Under the pieces are notes generated by a model that had not been told where the DNA came from, ran no database searches, and saw nothing but the letters and a program-made list of their open reading frames with translations. A DNA stretch of 64,000 nt from Bog-473 sp963766995 (GTDB lineage: Bacteria > Actinomycetota > Acidimicrobiia > Acidimicrobiales > RAAP-2): contig CAVYCE010000003.1 of assembly GCA_963766995.1 (NCBI GenBank), forward strand, positions 434,001-498,000, in the 5' to 3' direction. Position numbers and translations under genes: made by a program. Shown one piece after another: positions 23,831 to 32,244 of this stretch. Position 1 is the stretch's first letter; every line of letters begins with the position of its first letter.

Positions 23831-25284
23831 TATGCCTCCTGTCCTGACAGCCGGCGTCGGCGACGTTGTCGTAGGTAATCCCAGGCCGCCAGCACTGCGA
23901 GCAATCCGAGCCCGATCAGTCCCACTGGCAGCGCCACATTCGAACGATTACAACCCCCACCGGCGGGACCGACACTGCTGCAACTCGTGGTCTTGACCAA
24001 GGGGCCAAGGGTCACCTTGGGACTGACCGTGGCGGCGGGAACGGTTGAGCCCGGGGTCCCGGGCGTGCCCAGAGTGGCCGGGACATAGGTCGAGGGCGAG
24101 GTGAAGGCGTCAGCCCCTCCACTGCCGAAGTTGCCCAGCGATGCACCCAGCGCAGAGAACGGTGACTCCGGCGCCACGGCGGTGGTCTGCGCACTGGCGC
24201 CACCAAGGTCGATATTGAGATCGCCACCGCCGGCCGGCACTGATAGAGCGATGTCGGCCACTTCGACGTAGCCGGGAAGGTTGCAGTCAAAGTTGAAGAG
24301 AGCCTCGGTCAGTTCCTGGCGCACGGTCTGGATTTTGCCCAGGTTGGCGCCGACCAACTCTTGGCCCAGCGCACTGTTGTCAACGCCGACAATGAGCGGC
24401 GACACGTTGATGGTGCCGTCGGTGGCCGTAGTGACGACAGGCCACTGGATAGAGAGTCCGACTGGTGTGAGCACGGTGTTGATGATCTGCAGCAGGGACG
24501 TGACGTCGTCGTTGGAGATGGGAACGGTGACGCCGGCGACGGTCAGACCCGAAATGGTGAACGCGGCGGTCGACGACGTCGAAGCGCCGCTCGTCTTTTC
24601 CGCCGACCACTGGAGCCCGTCAATCTTCACCAGCCCATTGAGGAGCGAGATGTTGGCGATGGTCGAGCTGGCATTGGCCGAGCGGGTGTTGCCCTTGACG
24701 ATGGCCGCCTTGGCGCTGGTGGTGGCGCCCTGCACGGTCACCAGCCCGGCCAGGTTGTCCTCGGTGATGGTGGTGGTGGAAGAGCCGGAGGGCACTTGTG
24801 TGGCCGAGGCGGACTCGTCGGCCACGCCAATGCCGCCACCGGCCAGAGACTTGTTCTCGGTGTACGACAGCGTCTGGTTGCCGCTGGTGGACTCGGCTTG
24901 CTGGGCGGGGGGGAAGTCGGTGGGCTGCACGGCCGATGGGGCGCCGGACTGACAATTGTTGGCGTAGAGCACGTCGCCGATGAGACCGAGGTCGAGGACT
25001 TGCGAGAGGGCTTGCCCTTCGTTGTTCTCGTAGTCGGCGTCAGCCGTTCCCAAAATGACCGACGCATTGAGCTGCCCGACTGAGGCGCCGACCGTGATGG
25101 CTCCAGCGCTCGAGGTGGCGGTGCCGGGAATGAATGCGGTGTCGGCGCCGGACGTGCCGGCGGTGGCGGTCAATTGCGCCACTCCGACGGCGGCGATCAC
25201 TGCCGTGCAAAGTCCGATGCGAATGGCCATCGGTCGTGACGGTCGCCGCCACAGCTTGGACACCAATGCGTGCGCCGTGCTCAC
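23830..25284 (-). CDS. Secreted, C-terminally anchored protein of unknown function in the Liv operon
   Basis: This 484-residue protein opens the operon. It has a signal peptide (IGLCTAVIAAVGVAQLTATAG), a long Ala/Ser/Thr/Gly-rich, beta-rich ectodomain with a few cysteines, and a C-terminal helix (VALPVGLIGLGLLAVLAAW) followed by a basic RQRRRRR tail. That layout is a cell-surface protein held in the membrane. No catalytic motif or known domain is recognised; it may resemble choice-of-anchor type proteins. Coupling to the binding-protein gene by a TAGTG overlap suggests it works with the transporter, for example by capturing or processing the substrate. This function is inference. Confidence 0.65.
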   Translation of the reverse strand: MSTAHALVSKLWRRPSRPMAIRIGLCTAVIAAVGVAQLTATAGTSGADTAFIPGTATSSAGAITVGASVGQLNASVILGTADADYENNEGQALSQVLDLGLIGDVLYANNCQSGAPSAVQPTDFPPAQQAESTSGNQTLSYTENKSLAGGGIGVADESASATQVPSGSSTTTITEDNLAGLVTVQGATTSAKAAIVKGNTRSANASSTIANISLLNGLVKIDGLQWSAEKTSGASTSSTAAFTISGLTVAGVTVPISNDDVTSLLQIINTVLTPVGLSIQWPVVTTATDGTINVSPLIVGVDNSALGQELVGANLGKIQTVRQELTEALFNFDCNLPGYVEVADIALSVPAGGGDLNIDLGGASAQTTAVAPESPFSALGASLGNFGSGGADAFTSPSTYVPATLGTPGTPGSTVPAATVSPKVTLGPLVKTTSCSSVGPAGGGCNRSNVALPVGLIGLGLLAVLAAWDYLRQRRRRRLSGQEA

Positions 25285-25337
25285 GAGCGTGCCCCCTTTC
25301 CCCTCATGCCTTCAATCCCTAAACGACTGTTGGGGCG

Positions 25338-25378
25338 AAATCATGCGCATGCAACTGGGGCCGACGCAAGCATGATTT
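25338..25378. promoter_or_regulatory. Inverted repeat upstream of the Liv operon
   Basis: Perfect 9-bp arms AAATCATGC (25338-25346) and GCATGATTT (25370-25378) are separated by 23 nt, about 55 bp before the operon start at 25284. The spacing of about three helical turns between arm centres fits a looping or dimeric regulator site. Confidence 0.45.
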
Positions 25379-25525
25379 GGCTCGGCGTGCGAAGGGAACG
25401 AGTCGACCCCGCCGACCGTTCTTCCCCGTATCCCACGTTTCCGCACGTCCATCCGCCCGCAGACCCCCCCACAGGACCTCGAGCCGGAGCATTCGTCCGG
25501 TTCAGTGGCAGACAGTAGCCAACCC

Positions 25526-26140
25526 TCACGCTTCGCGTGCGGCGACCCGTCGCACCACCACCATCCACTCATGCAGCCCAGGCACCTCGAGACCATCAAC
25601 TTTGCCGTTCTCATCGGCCCGCCGCAGCACCACCGCATCGGCCGCAAAGGCCGAGGTCATATATGCGTCCCGTTCCGCCGGTGTCATCGGCCCGCCCTGA
25701 AGCGCCAATGACGCCACGCTGTCGGCGGCCAACGTCTCGCCGTACCGACCCTCTTGCGCCACGAGATACCGCTTGGCCTCCACATGCAACCCCACTAACG
25801 CCGCCACCCGTTCGCCTAAGGCCTGGCGCACTGCCGTTGCACCGCTCTCGGCGTGGAGCGGATCATCAACGGCACCCAAGAGGTGCCCGATGTCATGGAC
25901 GAGCCCAGCCACCTGCAGGGTCTCATCGTCGGGTGCCCATTCCCGCAGCACGGCCGCCGTCTGCAGAGCGTGGTCCAGTTGCGAATAGGCCAATAGGGCT
26001 CGGGACTCCCTCTCTCCCTCCCCCTCCATCCCCTCGTCGACCTCCACCGGCCGATCCGCCCCACGGGCCAGCAACCGCTCGATGTCATTAATGGTCAATG
26101 GCGTCAGATTGGGGCTCACCGGGCCATTCTCCACTTTCAT
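25526..26140 (-). CDS. PhnZ/TmpB-like HD-domain diiron oxygenase
   Basis: The 204-residue HD-domain protein keeps all six metal ligands known from PhnZ: His57 (LDHALQ), His82-Asp83 (VHDIGH), His96 (LHAESGA), His119 (GLHVEAKRYLV) and Asp176 (RADENGK). It also has the LALQGGPM and LEVPG blocks. PhnZ-type enzymes use a mixed-valence diiron centre and O2 to cleave 2-amino-1-hydroxyphosphonates; others in the fold act differently. No PhnY/TmpA hydroxylase or phosphonate transporter is nearby, so the substrate is open. It is divergent from the sulfotransferase gene. Confidence 0.78.
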   Translation of the reverse strand: MKVENGPVSPNLTPLTINDIERLLARGADRPVEVDEGMEGEGERESRALLAYSQLDHALQTAAVLREWAPDDETLQVAGLVHDIGHLLGAVDDPLHAESGATAVRQALGERVAALVGLHVEAKRYLVAQEGRYGETLAADSVASLALQGGPMTPAERDAYMTSAFAADAVVLRRADENGKVDGLEVPGLHEWMVVVRRVAAREA

Positions 26141-26166
26141 CGGTGAGGCGGGCCATCAATAGCTTC

Positions 26167-26180
26167 GCCACTACGGTGGC
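26167..26180 (+). promoter_or_regulatory. Dyad with -10 box before the sulfotransferase
   Basis: GCCAC-TACG-GTGGC is a perfect 14-bp dyad. It contains TACGGT (26172-26177), which lies 8 nt before the GTG at 26186, as in leaderless transcripts. Confidence 0.4.
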
Positions 26181-26185
26181 GCCCG

Positions 26186-27463
26186 GTGCCGTGGACCCCT
26201 CCAGCTCGCAGCCCCTGGACCGAAAAAATGGTGGCGCTGGGCCGAGGAATCGGCGATGACGGCCAATCGCTGATCGACCTCAGCCCCGGCGCCCTCGTGT
26301 CGGTGGCTCAGGTCCGCACCGGCCTCACCGACTTCGGCGACACCTGGTGGGAGGAACCCTTCGCCCGGCTCTGCGGCGCCCTCATCGATGAGGCCCAACT
26401 GCACCTCCCCGGACGCCTGCGCACCTGGGCCGAGCTGCAACTGATCCTGCAGAACCGCCTTCGTCTGGTCGAGACGTGGAAGCGAGCGCCGGCCATTAAT
26501 GATCAGGCGATCGTGGCGCCCATCATCGTGACGGGGCTAGGGCGATCGGGCACCACCCTGCTGCATGAACTCCTGGCCTGCGATCCCGACAATCGCCCTC
26601 CGCTCTTGTGGGAGCTCATGCACTCCGTCCCGACCGACCTTGAACGCCCGGACACTGACCACACTTACGAGCGCTGGTCATCGGAAATGGCGAAGCGGTG
26701 CGACGACGAGATCACGCTGATGGACGAAATGGTCCCGGCCTTCACGGCCATGCACGAGAACGGCGGCCACCTGCCCACCGAGTGCATTTTCGCCTTCGCC
26801 CATCAATTCTCGAGCGACATCTATACCGGCCTCTACAACGTGGGCAGCTACACCATCTGGCGCAGCGGGCAGGATCAGACGCCCATCTATCAATGGCACC
26901 GGCGCATGCTCCAAACGCTGCAGTGGATCCGCCCACCATTCCAACCGACGACAACCACGAGATGGGTGCTCAAGGCCCCATCCCACCTCTCGGCTCTCCC
27001 GCTCGTGTTCGCCACCTACCCCGACGCCCGAGTCGTCATCACGCACCGGGACCCGCTCAGGGTGATCGGCTCCCTGGCGGACCTCATGGCCACACTCCAT
27101 TGGATGCATTCGGATCACGTCGACCACGCACTGCTCATTGAGTTCATGGCCATGGGCCTCGAGATGCAAATGGACAGCGTCACCGCCGAACGTGACGCCG
27201 GCATCCTCCCCACCGATCAGATCAGCGATGTCATCTATGACGACCTCGTCCGCCATCCAATCGCCACGGTGGAGGCGCTCTATGCCGGCTGGCATCTCCC
27301 CATCAGCGACACCTTCCGGGCCAACCTCGTCCGTTATGTCGATGCGCACCCCTCACACGGCAATCACGACTATTCATTCGAGGACACCGGCCTCCATCTC
27401 GCCACCCATCGCGCACTGGTCACGCCCTATCAACAACGCTTCGGGGTCCCGTCAGAGGTGTAG
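26186..27463 (+). CDS. Sulfotransferase family protein
   Basis: The 425-residue protein has the PAPS 5'-phosphosulfate loop TGLGRSGTTLLHELL (117-131) and a 3'-phosphate binding segment THRDPLRVIGSLADL. The N-terminus (IDLSPGAL, TGLTDFGDTWW) and the C-terminal EDTGLHLATHRALVTPYQQRF match the large actinobacterial sulfotransferase group also found in mycobacteria. It would transfer sulfate from PAPS to an alcohol, perhaps of a lipid or sterol; the acceptor is unknown. The GTG at 26186 is favoured by the -10 spacing, with the ATG at 26228 as an alternative. Its end overlaps the convergent DUF1214 gene by 12 bp. Confidence 0.85.
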   Translation: MPWTPPARSPWTEKMVALGRGIGDDGQSLIDLSPGALVSVAQVRTGLTDFGDTWWEEPFARLCGALIDEAQLHLPGRLRTWAELQLILQNRLRLVETWKRAPAINDQAIVAPIIVTGLGRSGTTLLHELLACDPDNRPPLLWELMHSVPTDLERPDTDHTYERWSSEMAKRCDDEITLMDEMVPAFTAMHENGGHLPTECIFAFAHQFSSDIYTGLYNVGSYTIWRSGQDQTPIYQWHRRMLQTLQWIRPPFQPTTTTRWVLKAPSHLSALPLVFATYPDARVVITHRDPLRVIGSLADLMATLHWMHSDHVDHALLIEFMAMGLEMQMDSVTAERDAGILPTDQISDVIYDDLVRHPIATVEALYAGWHLPISDTFRANLVRYVDAHPSHGNHDYSFEDTGLHLATHRALVTPYQQRFGVPSEV

Positions 27464-28615
27464 GAGGTCGGCCGCCTGTACGACGTGGGCGGTTGGATGC
27501 GGCGGCCCATCGGCCAAGACCCAACGCACCAGCATGTAGCCCTCGAGGCGCCCACTGGTATCGAGCCAATTCGAGACCCCCGGCCCCGGGTCACTGGGTG
27601 CAATCACCATCTGCCACGAGCCGTCCGCCGACTGCCGTGCCGTCCGGTTGTTGAGCGCCGTCGTCGTGTAGCGGTAGTCGAAGCTCTCCATCCACGGCGA
27701 TGTGAGGGTGAGGCCCCAATACAAGAAGGGCCGCTCGGGCTCGTGCACCGTGACCACGAGCGCCTCGCCGGGGGCCAGCGAGAATCGGCCGCCGTGATAC
27801 GTCATTTCGGCATTGGAATGCGAACGGACCTCGTCGTCTTGCGAGGCGACGTGCACCGACCCGTCCGTGCCGCTGAACGTATTGATGTTGCCGCCGGCGT
27901 CGTGCCACATCTGCACCGCCGTGCCCGCCACAAACGACAAGAACATGGCGGCGAACTCGAGCTTGGGTGCCAACTCTGCGGCCGACAACACCGGCGTCGG
28001 CACGTCCTGCTGGCCCACCAACTCGATCCGTAGCCGTGACAACCGCTCCGGCGACTTCTCGAAATGCGTCTCCCGGATCGCCAGCTGCGCCGTCCCCGGC
28101 TCCATCACCACGGCGTTGCGGGGCCGAGGCGACGGCATGTCGGCGGCCGGCGCAATCAGGATGTCGACCTCCCCGCCCGGGCCCAACTCGAACTCATCAA
28201 TATGGCATTGGGTTTGCGTCCCCGTCCGACCCCCACCGGCTTCCGCTCCCTGTCCAAACGCCGTGCCAAAGGTCATGCCGAGATACGCGCACTCCCCCCG
28301 CCAACCCCGCAATCGATACGAACGGGAGTCGTCGAGCACGCAGAACAAGTAGTGCACGTCGGGGTTGTCGACCAGCAGCTTGCGGTACTCGTCCTGCAGC
28401 GTGAACAGCTGCGGATGGGTCGGGTCAGACTTCTCCACCACCCACTCCAGCGCCAACCTGGCCAGTCGAGTCACCCACCGGTACCCCTCGGCCACGTCAA
28501 CCTCAGCGTGCGGCACCCTCGGGTCCGCCAACGCCGCCTGCACGGTCTCGATCGCCGATCGCTGCGCCGCCACCCACGACTCATAGGCCGCCGCCAGTTG
28601 CTCATCGATGTCCAT
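27452..28615 (-). CDS. DUF1214 domain protein
   Basis: The 387-residue protein matches the DUF1214 group common in mycobacteria and other actinobacteria, with a YLFCVLDDSRSYRLRG block in the middle and a C-terminal beta-sandwich containing PGEALVVTVHEPERPFLYWGLTLTSPWMESFDYRY. No signal peptide or catalytic motif is evident, and the function is not known. The ATG at 28615 is preceded by TAGTTT with a 6-nt spacing, indicating a leaderless mRNA. It is divergent from, and shares its promoter with, the DUF2889 gene. Confidence 0.75.
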   Translation of the reverse strand: MDIDEQLAAAYESWVAAQRSAIETVQAALADPRVPHAEVDVAEGYRWVTRLARLALEWVVEKSDPTHPQLFTLQDEYRKLLVDNPDVHYLFCVLDDSRSYRLRGWRGECAYLGMTFGTAFGQGAEAGGGRTGTQTQCHIDEFELGPGGEVDILIAPAADMPSPRPRNAVVMEPGTAQLAIRETHFEKSPERLSRLRIELVGQQDVPTPVLSAAELAPKLEFAAMFLSFVAGTAVQMWHDAGGNINTFSGTDGSVHVASQDDEVRSHSNAEMTYHGGRFSLAPGEALVVTVHEPERPFLYWGLTLTSPWMESFDYRYTTTALNNRTARQSADGSWQMVIAPSDPGPGVSNWLDTSGRLEGYMLVRWVLADGPPHPTAHVVQAADLLHL

Positions 28616-28621
28616 CGGCCG

Positions 28622-28631
28622 AAACTAGGTT
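28622..28631. promoter_or_regulatory. Back-to-back overlapping -10 boxes of two leaderless genes
   Basis: The 10-bp AAACTAGGTT reads TAGTTT on the minus strand (28627-28622) and TAGGTT on the plus strand (28626-28631). Each ends 6 nt before its gene's ATG (28615 minus, 28638 plus). The whole intergenic gap is only 22 bp. Confidence 0.6.
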
Positions 28632-28637
28632 GGCCCG

Positions 28638-29570
28638 ATGCCGCACGTCGACCACTTCTTGGCCGAGCCCCTCATCCACCTACCGGCGCGGCGGCCGGAC
28701 TCCATCCGCCGGACCAGCCACGTGGACATGATCACGCATGCCGACGGACTCCTCGAGCTCTCTGGCATGGCTCAACAAATGGACGGGGTGGAAGCGGCGG
28801 CCTGTCGGGCGCTGGTCACGCCGACGGGACGGGATCTGCATGCGCTCGAACTGGATCCTGCGCTGGCCATCGGTGGCGAATTGCTCGGCCTCGTTGTCGG
28901 CCGGGGCTTTCGGAGCGTGGTGGATCAGATCTGCCCCGCCGGGACACTCACCCATGTCCTGCTGTCCGAGCTCCCCGTGGCCGCCCTCCTCTCGGGCTAT
29001 GGCTATCTCTATACCGGCCACTTCGCCGGCCCCCTCTCCGATGACTACATCGCTCACCTCCCCGTGGACATCTGCGCTGGCTGGGCCTCACCGGCCTCAT
29101 TCATGACCCAGATCCGCTCCACTCGCGAAATGCCCGCTCCGAATGGCCCCGTCTCCCCGGCCGATGCCATTGATGACTGGCACCCCATGCCCCCGTTGGC
29201 CCCCGGCTCCATGCGGCGCCAGCGCCTAATCGACCGCTCCGGCCCCGACGTATGGGCCATGTTCCGAGACACCTATTGCCGTCCCGACGGCGTGGTCATC
29301 GTCCTCCATGAGTACAGCGTCGAGGCCACCATTAGTGCGTCCCCCATGGGCGGAAACGAAGGTGGGACCATCGCCCGCTGTGTGGCCACGCCCCGCGTGC
29401 TCCCTTGGGCCGAATGTCCCGAGGCCCAGGCCAGCGCGGGCCGCCTGGTCGGACGCCCGCTCTCCTCCCTGCGCCAGATGGTCAAGGACGAGATGGTGGG
29501 CACCTCCACCTGTTCCCATCTCAACGATCTGCTCTCGTCGCTGGCCCAGGCCGAGCAACTGATCTCGTAG
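28638..29570 (+). CDS. DUF2889 domain protein
   Basis: The 310-residue protein fits DUF2889: an N-terminal RRTSHVDM segment and a C-terminal MVKDEMVGTSTCSHLNDLLSSL, where the cysteine and histidine of TCSHLND are the family signature. Actinobacterial members lie near lipid- or aromatic-degradation genes, but no reaction is established. There is no signal peptide. The gene shares a compact divergent promoter with the DUF1214 gene and precedes the acyl-CoA operon by 84 bp. Confidence 0.75.
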   Translation: MPHVDHFLAEPLIHLPARRPDSIRRTSHVDMITHADGLLELSGMAQQMDGVEAAACRALVTPTGRDLHALELDPALAIGGELLGLVVGRGFRSVVDQICPAGTLTHVLLSELPVAALLSGYGYLYTGHFAGPLSDDYIAHLPVDICAGWASPASFMTQIRSTREMPAPNGPVSPADAIDDWHPMPPLAPGSMRRQRLIDRSGPDVWAMFRDTYCRPDGVVIVLHEYSVEATISASPMGGNEGGTIARCVATPRVLPWAECPEAQASAGRLVGRPLSSLRQMVKDEMVGTSTCSHLNDLLSSLAQAEQLIS

Positions 29571-29654
29571 CGGCCCGGGTCCACTTCAGACCGCCCAAGT
29601 GGCCGCCCACCGGGTCGGGAGATAGTTTCAGGCCACGATCCTGGAGGGACAGCA

Positions 29655-31004
29655 ATGACCGATACCGCCATCGCCGAAGACGCCAGCACCGACGAGATCC
29701 TTTCCGAGGTTCGCGCCTGGTTGGACAAGAGCTGGGACCCCGACCTCACCGTGGCCGAGTGGTGGGAGCGCATGGGCCTCGAGGGCTGGTCTGCCCCGAG
29801 TCTTCCCGCCAACGCCTATGGCAAGGGCATCTCGAGGTCTGATGCCGTCGCGGTGGCCACCGAGATAGGCAGCTTCGGCGCCCTGGGCGCACCGGCCGGG
29901 CTGGGCCTCCTCCTCGCCGCCCCCACCATCGCCACTCACGGCACCCAAGAGCAGATCGATGTTTTTGTGAAGGACATCGTCACCGGGCAGAAAGCCTGGT
30001 GTCAGCTCTTCAGCGAGCCGCAAGCCGGGTCCGACCTGGCCGGCTTGCAGACCAAGGCCATGAAGGACGGCGATGAGTGGATCATTAATGGGCAGAAGGT
30101 GTGGACCTCCGGCGGCCAGTACGCCGACATGGCCATGCTGCTGGCCCGCACCGATGCTGAGGTGCCCAAGCACCAGGGCATCTCGTACTTTGCCTTCGAC
30201 ATGCACCAGCCTGGGGCCGATGTCCGCCCGCTCAAGGAAATGACCGGACACGCTCTCTTCAATGAGGTTTTCCTCACCGACGCCCGGGTGGCCGACTGGA
30301 ACCTCATCGGCGGCCTGAACAACGGATGGGCCGCCGCCAACACCACGCTCATGAACGAGCGGGCCGGCCTCGGTTCCGGCGGTGGGAATGCGGCCGGCGG
30401 TGGGCTGGCGCAGCCGGGCACCGTCATGGGATTCCTGGGCAAGCGGGTCGGCGACCTGATCACACCCCGGGACAAGAAGACAGGCAAGGGCGGTGGAGGC
30501 GGCACTGGTGGCGCCCTCGGCGCCATGCGCGGCGGCGCCGGCATGCTCGTCGCCCTGGCCCAGAGCAAGGGGGTCAACAAGGACGCTGGCATCCGTCAGG
30601 ACCTGGCCCGACTGCACACCCTGGGAGAGCTCGGCCGTTACAACGGCCTCCGAGTCAAGGCGGCCAAGGAGCAGGGCAAGGACATTCCCGGCATGCCCAA
30701 CATTTCCAAGCTGTCAATGAGCATGATCGTGCGCCTCACTCGTGACTTGGGCCTCCGCATTTCGGGTCCGTCGGGCATGCTCCACGCCTACGACGCCGAT
30801 GACAAGGCCGCCCTCGTGCACGCCACCGGCGACCCATTCGCCGGCGGCGTCACGGAGATGGCCCTCTTCGCCCAGGCCCCTCCCATTTACGGCGGGACCG
30901 ACCAGGTGCAGCGCAACATCATTGGTGAGCGCGTGCTCGGCCTGCCGAAGGAACCGAACAATGATCGAGTGACGCCCTTCTCCGAGCTGCCCAAGAACGC
31001 CTGA
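29655..31004 (+). CDS. Acyl-CoA dehydrogenase with a Gly-rich insertion
   Basis: This FAD-dependent acyl-CoA dehydrogenase has 449 residues, longer than the usual 380-400. It shows CQLFSEPQAGSDLAGLQTKA, WIINGQKVWTSGGQYADMAMLLAR and the C-terminal QRNIIGERVLGLPKE. The extra length comes from a Gly-rich insert (GGGNAAGGGL to KGGGGGTGGALGAMRGGAG, about 236-300). The segment that carries the catalytic Glu in many relatives (YEGT) reads YGGT here, so the base must come from elsewhere or the subunit pairs with another. It has a GGAGG site 7 nt upstream and starts the acyl-CoA gene cluster. The substrate is unknown, possibly a steroid or branched acyl-CoA. Confidence 0.87.
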   Translation: MTDTAIAEDASTDEILSEVRAWLDKSWDPDLTVAEWWERMGLEGWSAPSLPANAYGKGISRSDAVAVATEIGSFGALGAPAGLGLLLAAPTIATHGTQEQIDVFVKDIVTGQKAWCQLFSEPQAGSDLAGLQTKAMKDGDEWIINGQKVWTSGGQYADMAMLLARTDAEVPKHQGISYFAFDMHQPGADVRPLKEMTGHALFNEVFLTDARVADWNLIGGLNNGWAAANTTLMNERAGLGSGGGNAAGGGLAQPGTVMGFLGKRVGDLITPRDKKTGKGGGGGTGGALGAMRGGAGMLVALAQSKGVNKDAGIRQDLARLHTLGELGRYNGLRVKAAKEQGKDIPGMPNISKLSMSMIVRLTRDLGLRISGPSGMLHAYDADDKAALVHATGDPFAGGVTEMALFAQAPPIYGGTDQVQRNIIGERVLGLPKEPNNDRVTPFSELPKNA

Positions 31005-31065
31005 TCGGCTTCTCGCCGACATCGAATTATCGAAACTTCAAAAGCATCGAAGAAAAGGACTGGCC

Positions 31066-32244
31066 ATGGCGGGGGGACGAATCGATAGGACGTTGCGCGG
31101 TGCCGCGGCGATCGTGGGGGTGGCCGACGACGTCTCCCCCACCGGTGAGCTGACCCGTACCGGCCGCGAACTCGAGGTGGCCATGGTGTTGGCCGCCCTC
31201 AGCGACGCCGGGCTCTCGCTCTCCGACGTGGACGGTGTCTGTCACGCCGAGTCATCGATGTCCTTCGCCGAATATCTCGGCATCCACCCCACCTTCACCG
31301 ATTCGACCATGACCGGCGGCTCCAGTTATGAGGTGCATCTTGAACATGCCGCCGCAGCCATCGCCGCCGGTGAGTGCGATGTAGTGGTCAGCGTCTACGC
31401 CTCCACCCCCCGCAGCGACCGCACGCAGAAGCGACGAGTGGACCGCCGTTTCCCCGCCGGGCCTCATCCAATGGCCGAGTGGGAATGGCCCTTTGGCCTC
31501 CGCATGCCCATGGGCCCCTATGCCCTGGCGGCCAGTCGCCACATGCACGAGTTCGGCACCACGTCCGAACATCTGGCCCAGATCGCCGTCAGCACCCGTG
31601 AGTGGGCCACCTTGAACGAACGGGCGCGCTATCAGACGCCCCTCACCATTGAGGATGTGCTCGAGTCGCCGATGCAAACCAGTCCCCTCCACCTGTTGGA
31701 CTGCTGCCTCGTGACCGACGGGGCCGGCGCGTTCGTGATGACCAGCGCCGAACGGGCCAAGACACTCAAGAAGCCGCCGGTGTACGTGCTCGGCGCCGCC
31801 ACCTGCCACGACCACATGATGATCACCCAGATGCCCGACCTCACCACGACGCCGGGCGCCGTCAGCGGCCCGCGGGCCTTCGCCCAAGCCGGCATCACCC
31901 CGAGCGACGTCGACCTGCTGATGGGCTACGACAGCTTTACGATCACCGCCCTTCTCCACCTCGAGGATCTGGGCTTCTGTCAGAAGGGTGAGGGCGGCCC
32001 ATTTGCCGCGGACGGGAGACTCGGACCGGGCGGATCCCTCCCCATGAACACCAACGGCGGCGGCTTGTCGTTCACACACCCTGGTATGTACGGGATGTTC
32101 CTTATTACCGAAGCGGTTCGCCAGCTCCGAGGAGAAGGTGAGGCACGACAGGTCAAGGATGCCCAAATTGCCGTGGCCCACGGATCGGGCATGGTGCTGT
32201 CCTGCATGTCCACGGCCGTGCTGGGAACGGAGGCGACGCTATGA
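31066..32244 (+). CDS. Thiolase-like protein lacking the nucleophilic cysteine (Ltp2/SCP-x-like)
   Basis: The 392-residue protein has the thiolase fold with VDGVCHAESSM, GECDVVVSVYAS and the His block GGGLSFTHPGMYG. The position of the catalytic cysteine reads TGGSS, and the second block is YDSFT instead of HDCF. Such cysteine-less forms include the Ltp2 aldolases, which pair with DUF35 partners to cleave steroid side chains by retro-aldol reaction. The very next gene is a DUF35 protein, overlapping by ATGA, which supports a complex. An AAAGGA site lies 6 nt upstream of the ATG. A plain beta-ketothiolase is unlikely. Confidence 0.8.
   Translation: MAGGRIDRTLRGAAAIVGVADDVSPTGELTRTGRELEVAMVLAALSDAGLSLSDVDGVCHAESSMSFAEYLGIHPTFTDSTMTGGSSYEVHLEHAAAAIAAGECDVVVSVYASTPRSDRTQKRRVDRRFPAGPHPMAEWEWPFGLRMPMGPYALAASRHMHEFGTTSEHLAQIAVSTREWATLNERARYQTPLTIEDVLESPMQTSPLHLLDCCLVTDGAGAFVMTSAERAKTLKKPPVYVLGAATCHDHMMITQMPDLTTTPGAVSGPRAFAQAGITPSDVDLLMGYDSFTITALLHLEDLGFCQKGEGGPFAADGRLGPGGSLPMNTNGGGLSFTHPGMYGMFLITEAVRQLRGEGEARQVKDAQIAVAHGSGMVLSCMSTAVLGTEATL

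Noticed and set aside
29628..30617. Minus-strand frame of 329 codons opposite the acyl-CoA dehydrogenase
   Set aside because: Shadow of the conserved gene; Gly/Ala-rich composition only.
31005..31019. Small hairpin after the acyl-CoA dehydrogenase stop
   Set aside because: Only five base pairs, no T-run, and the next gene appears to be in the same operon.
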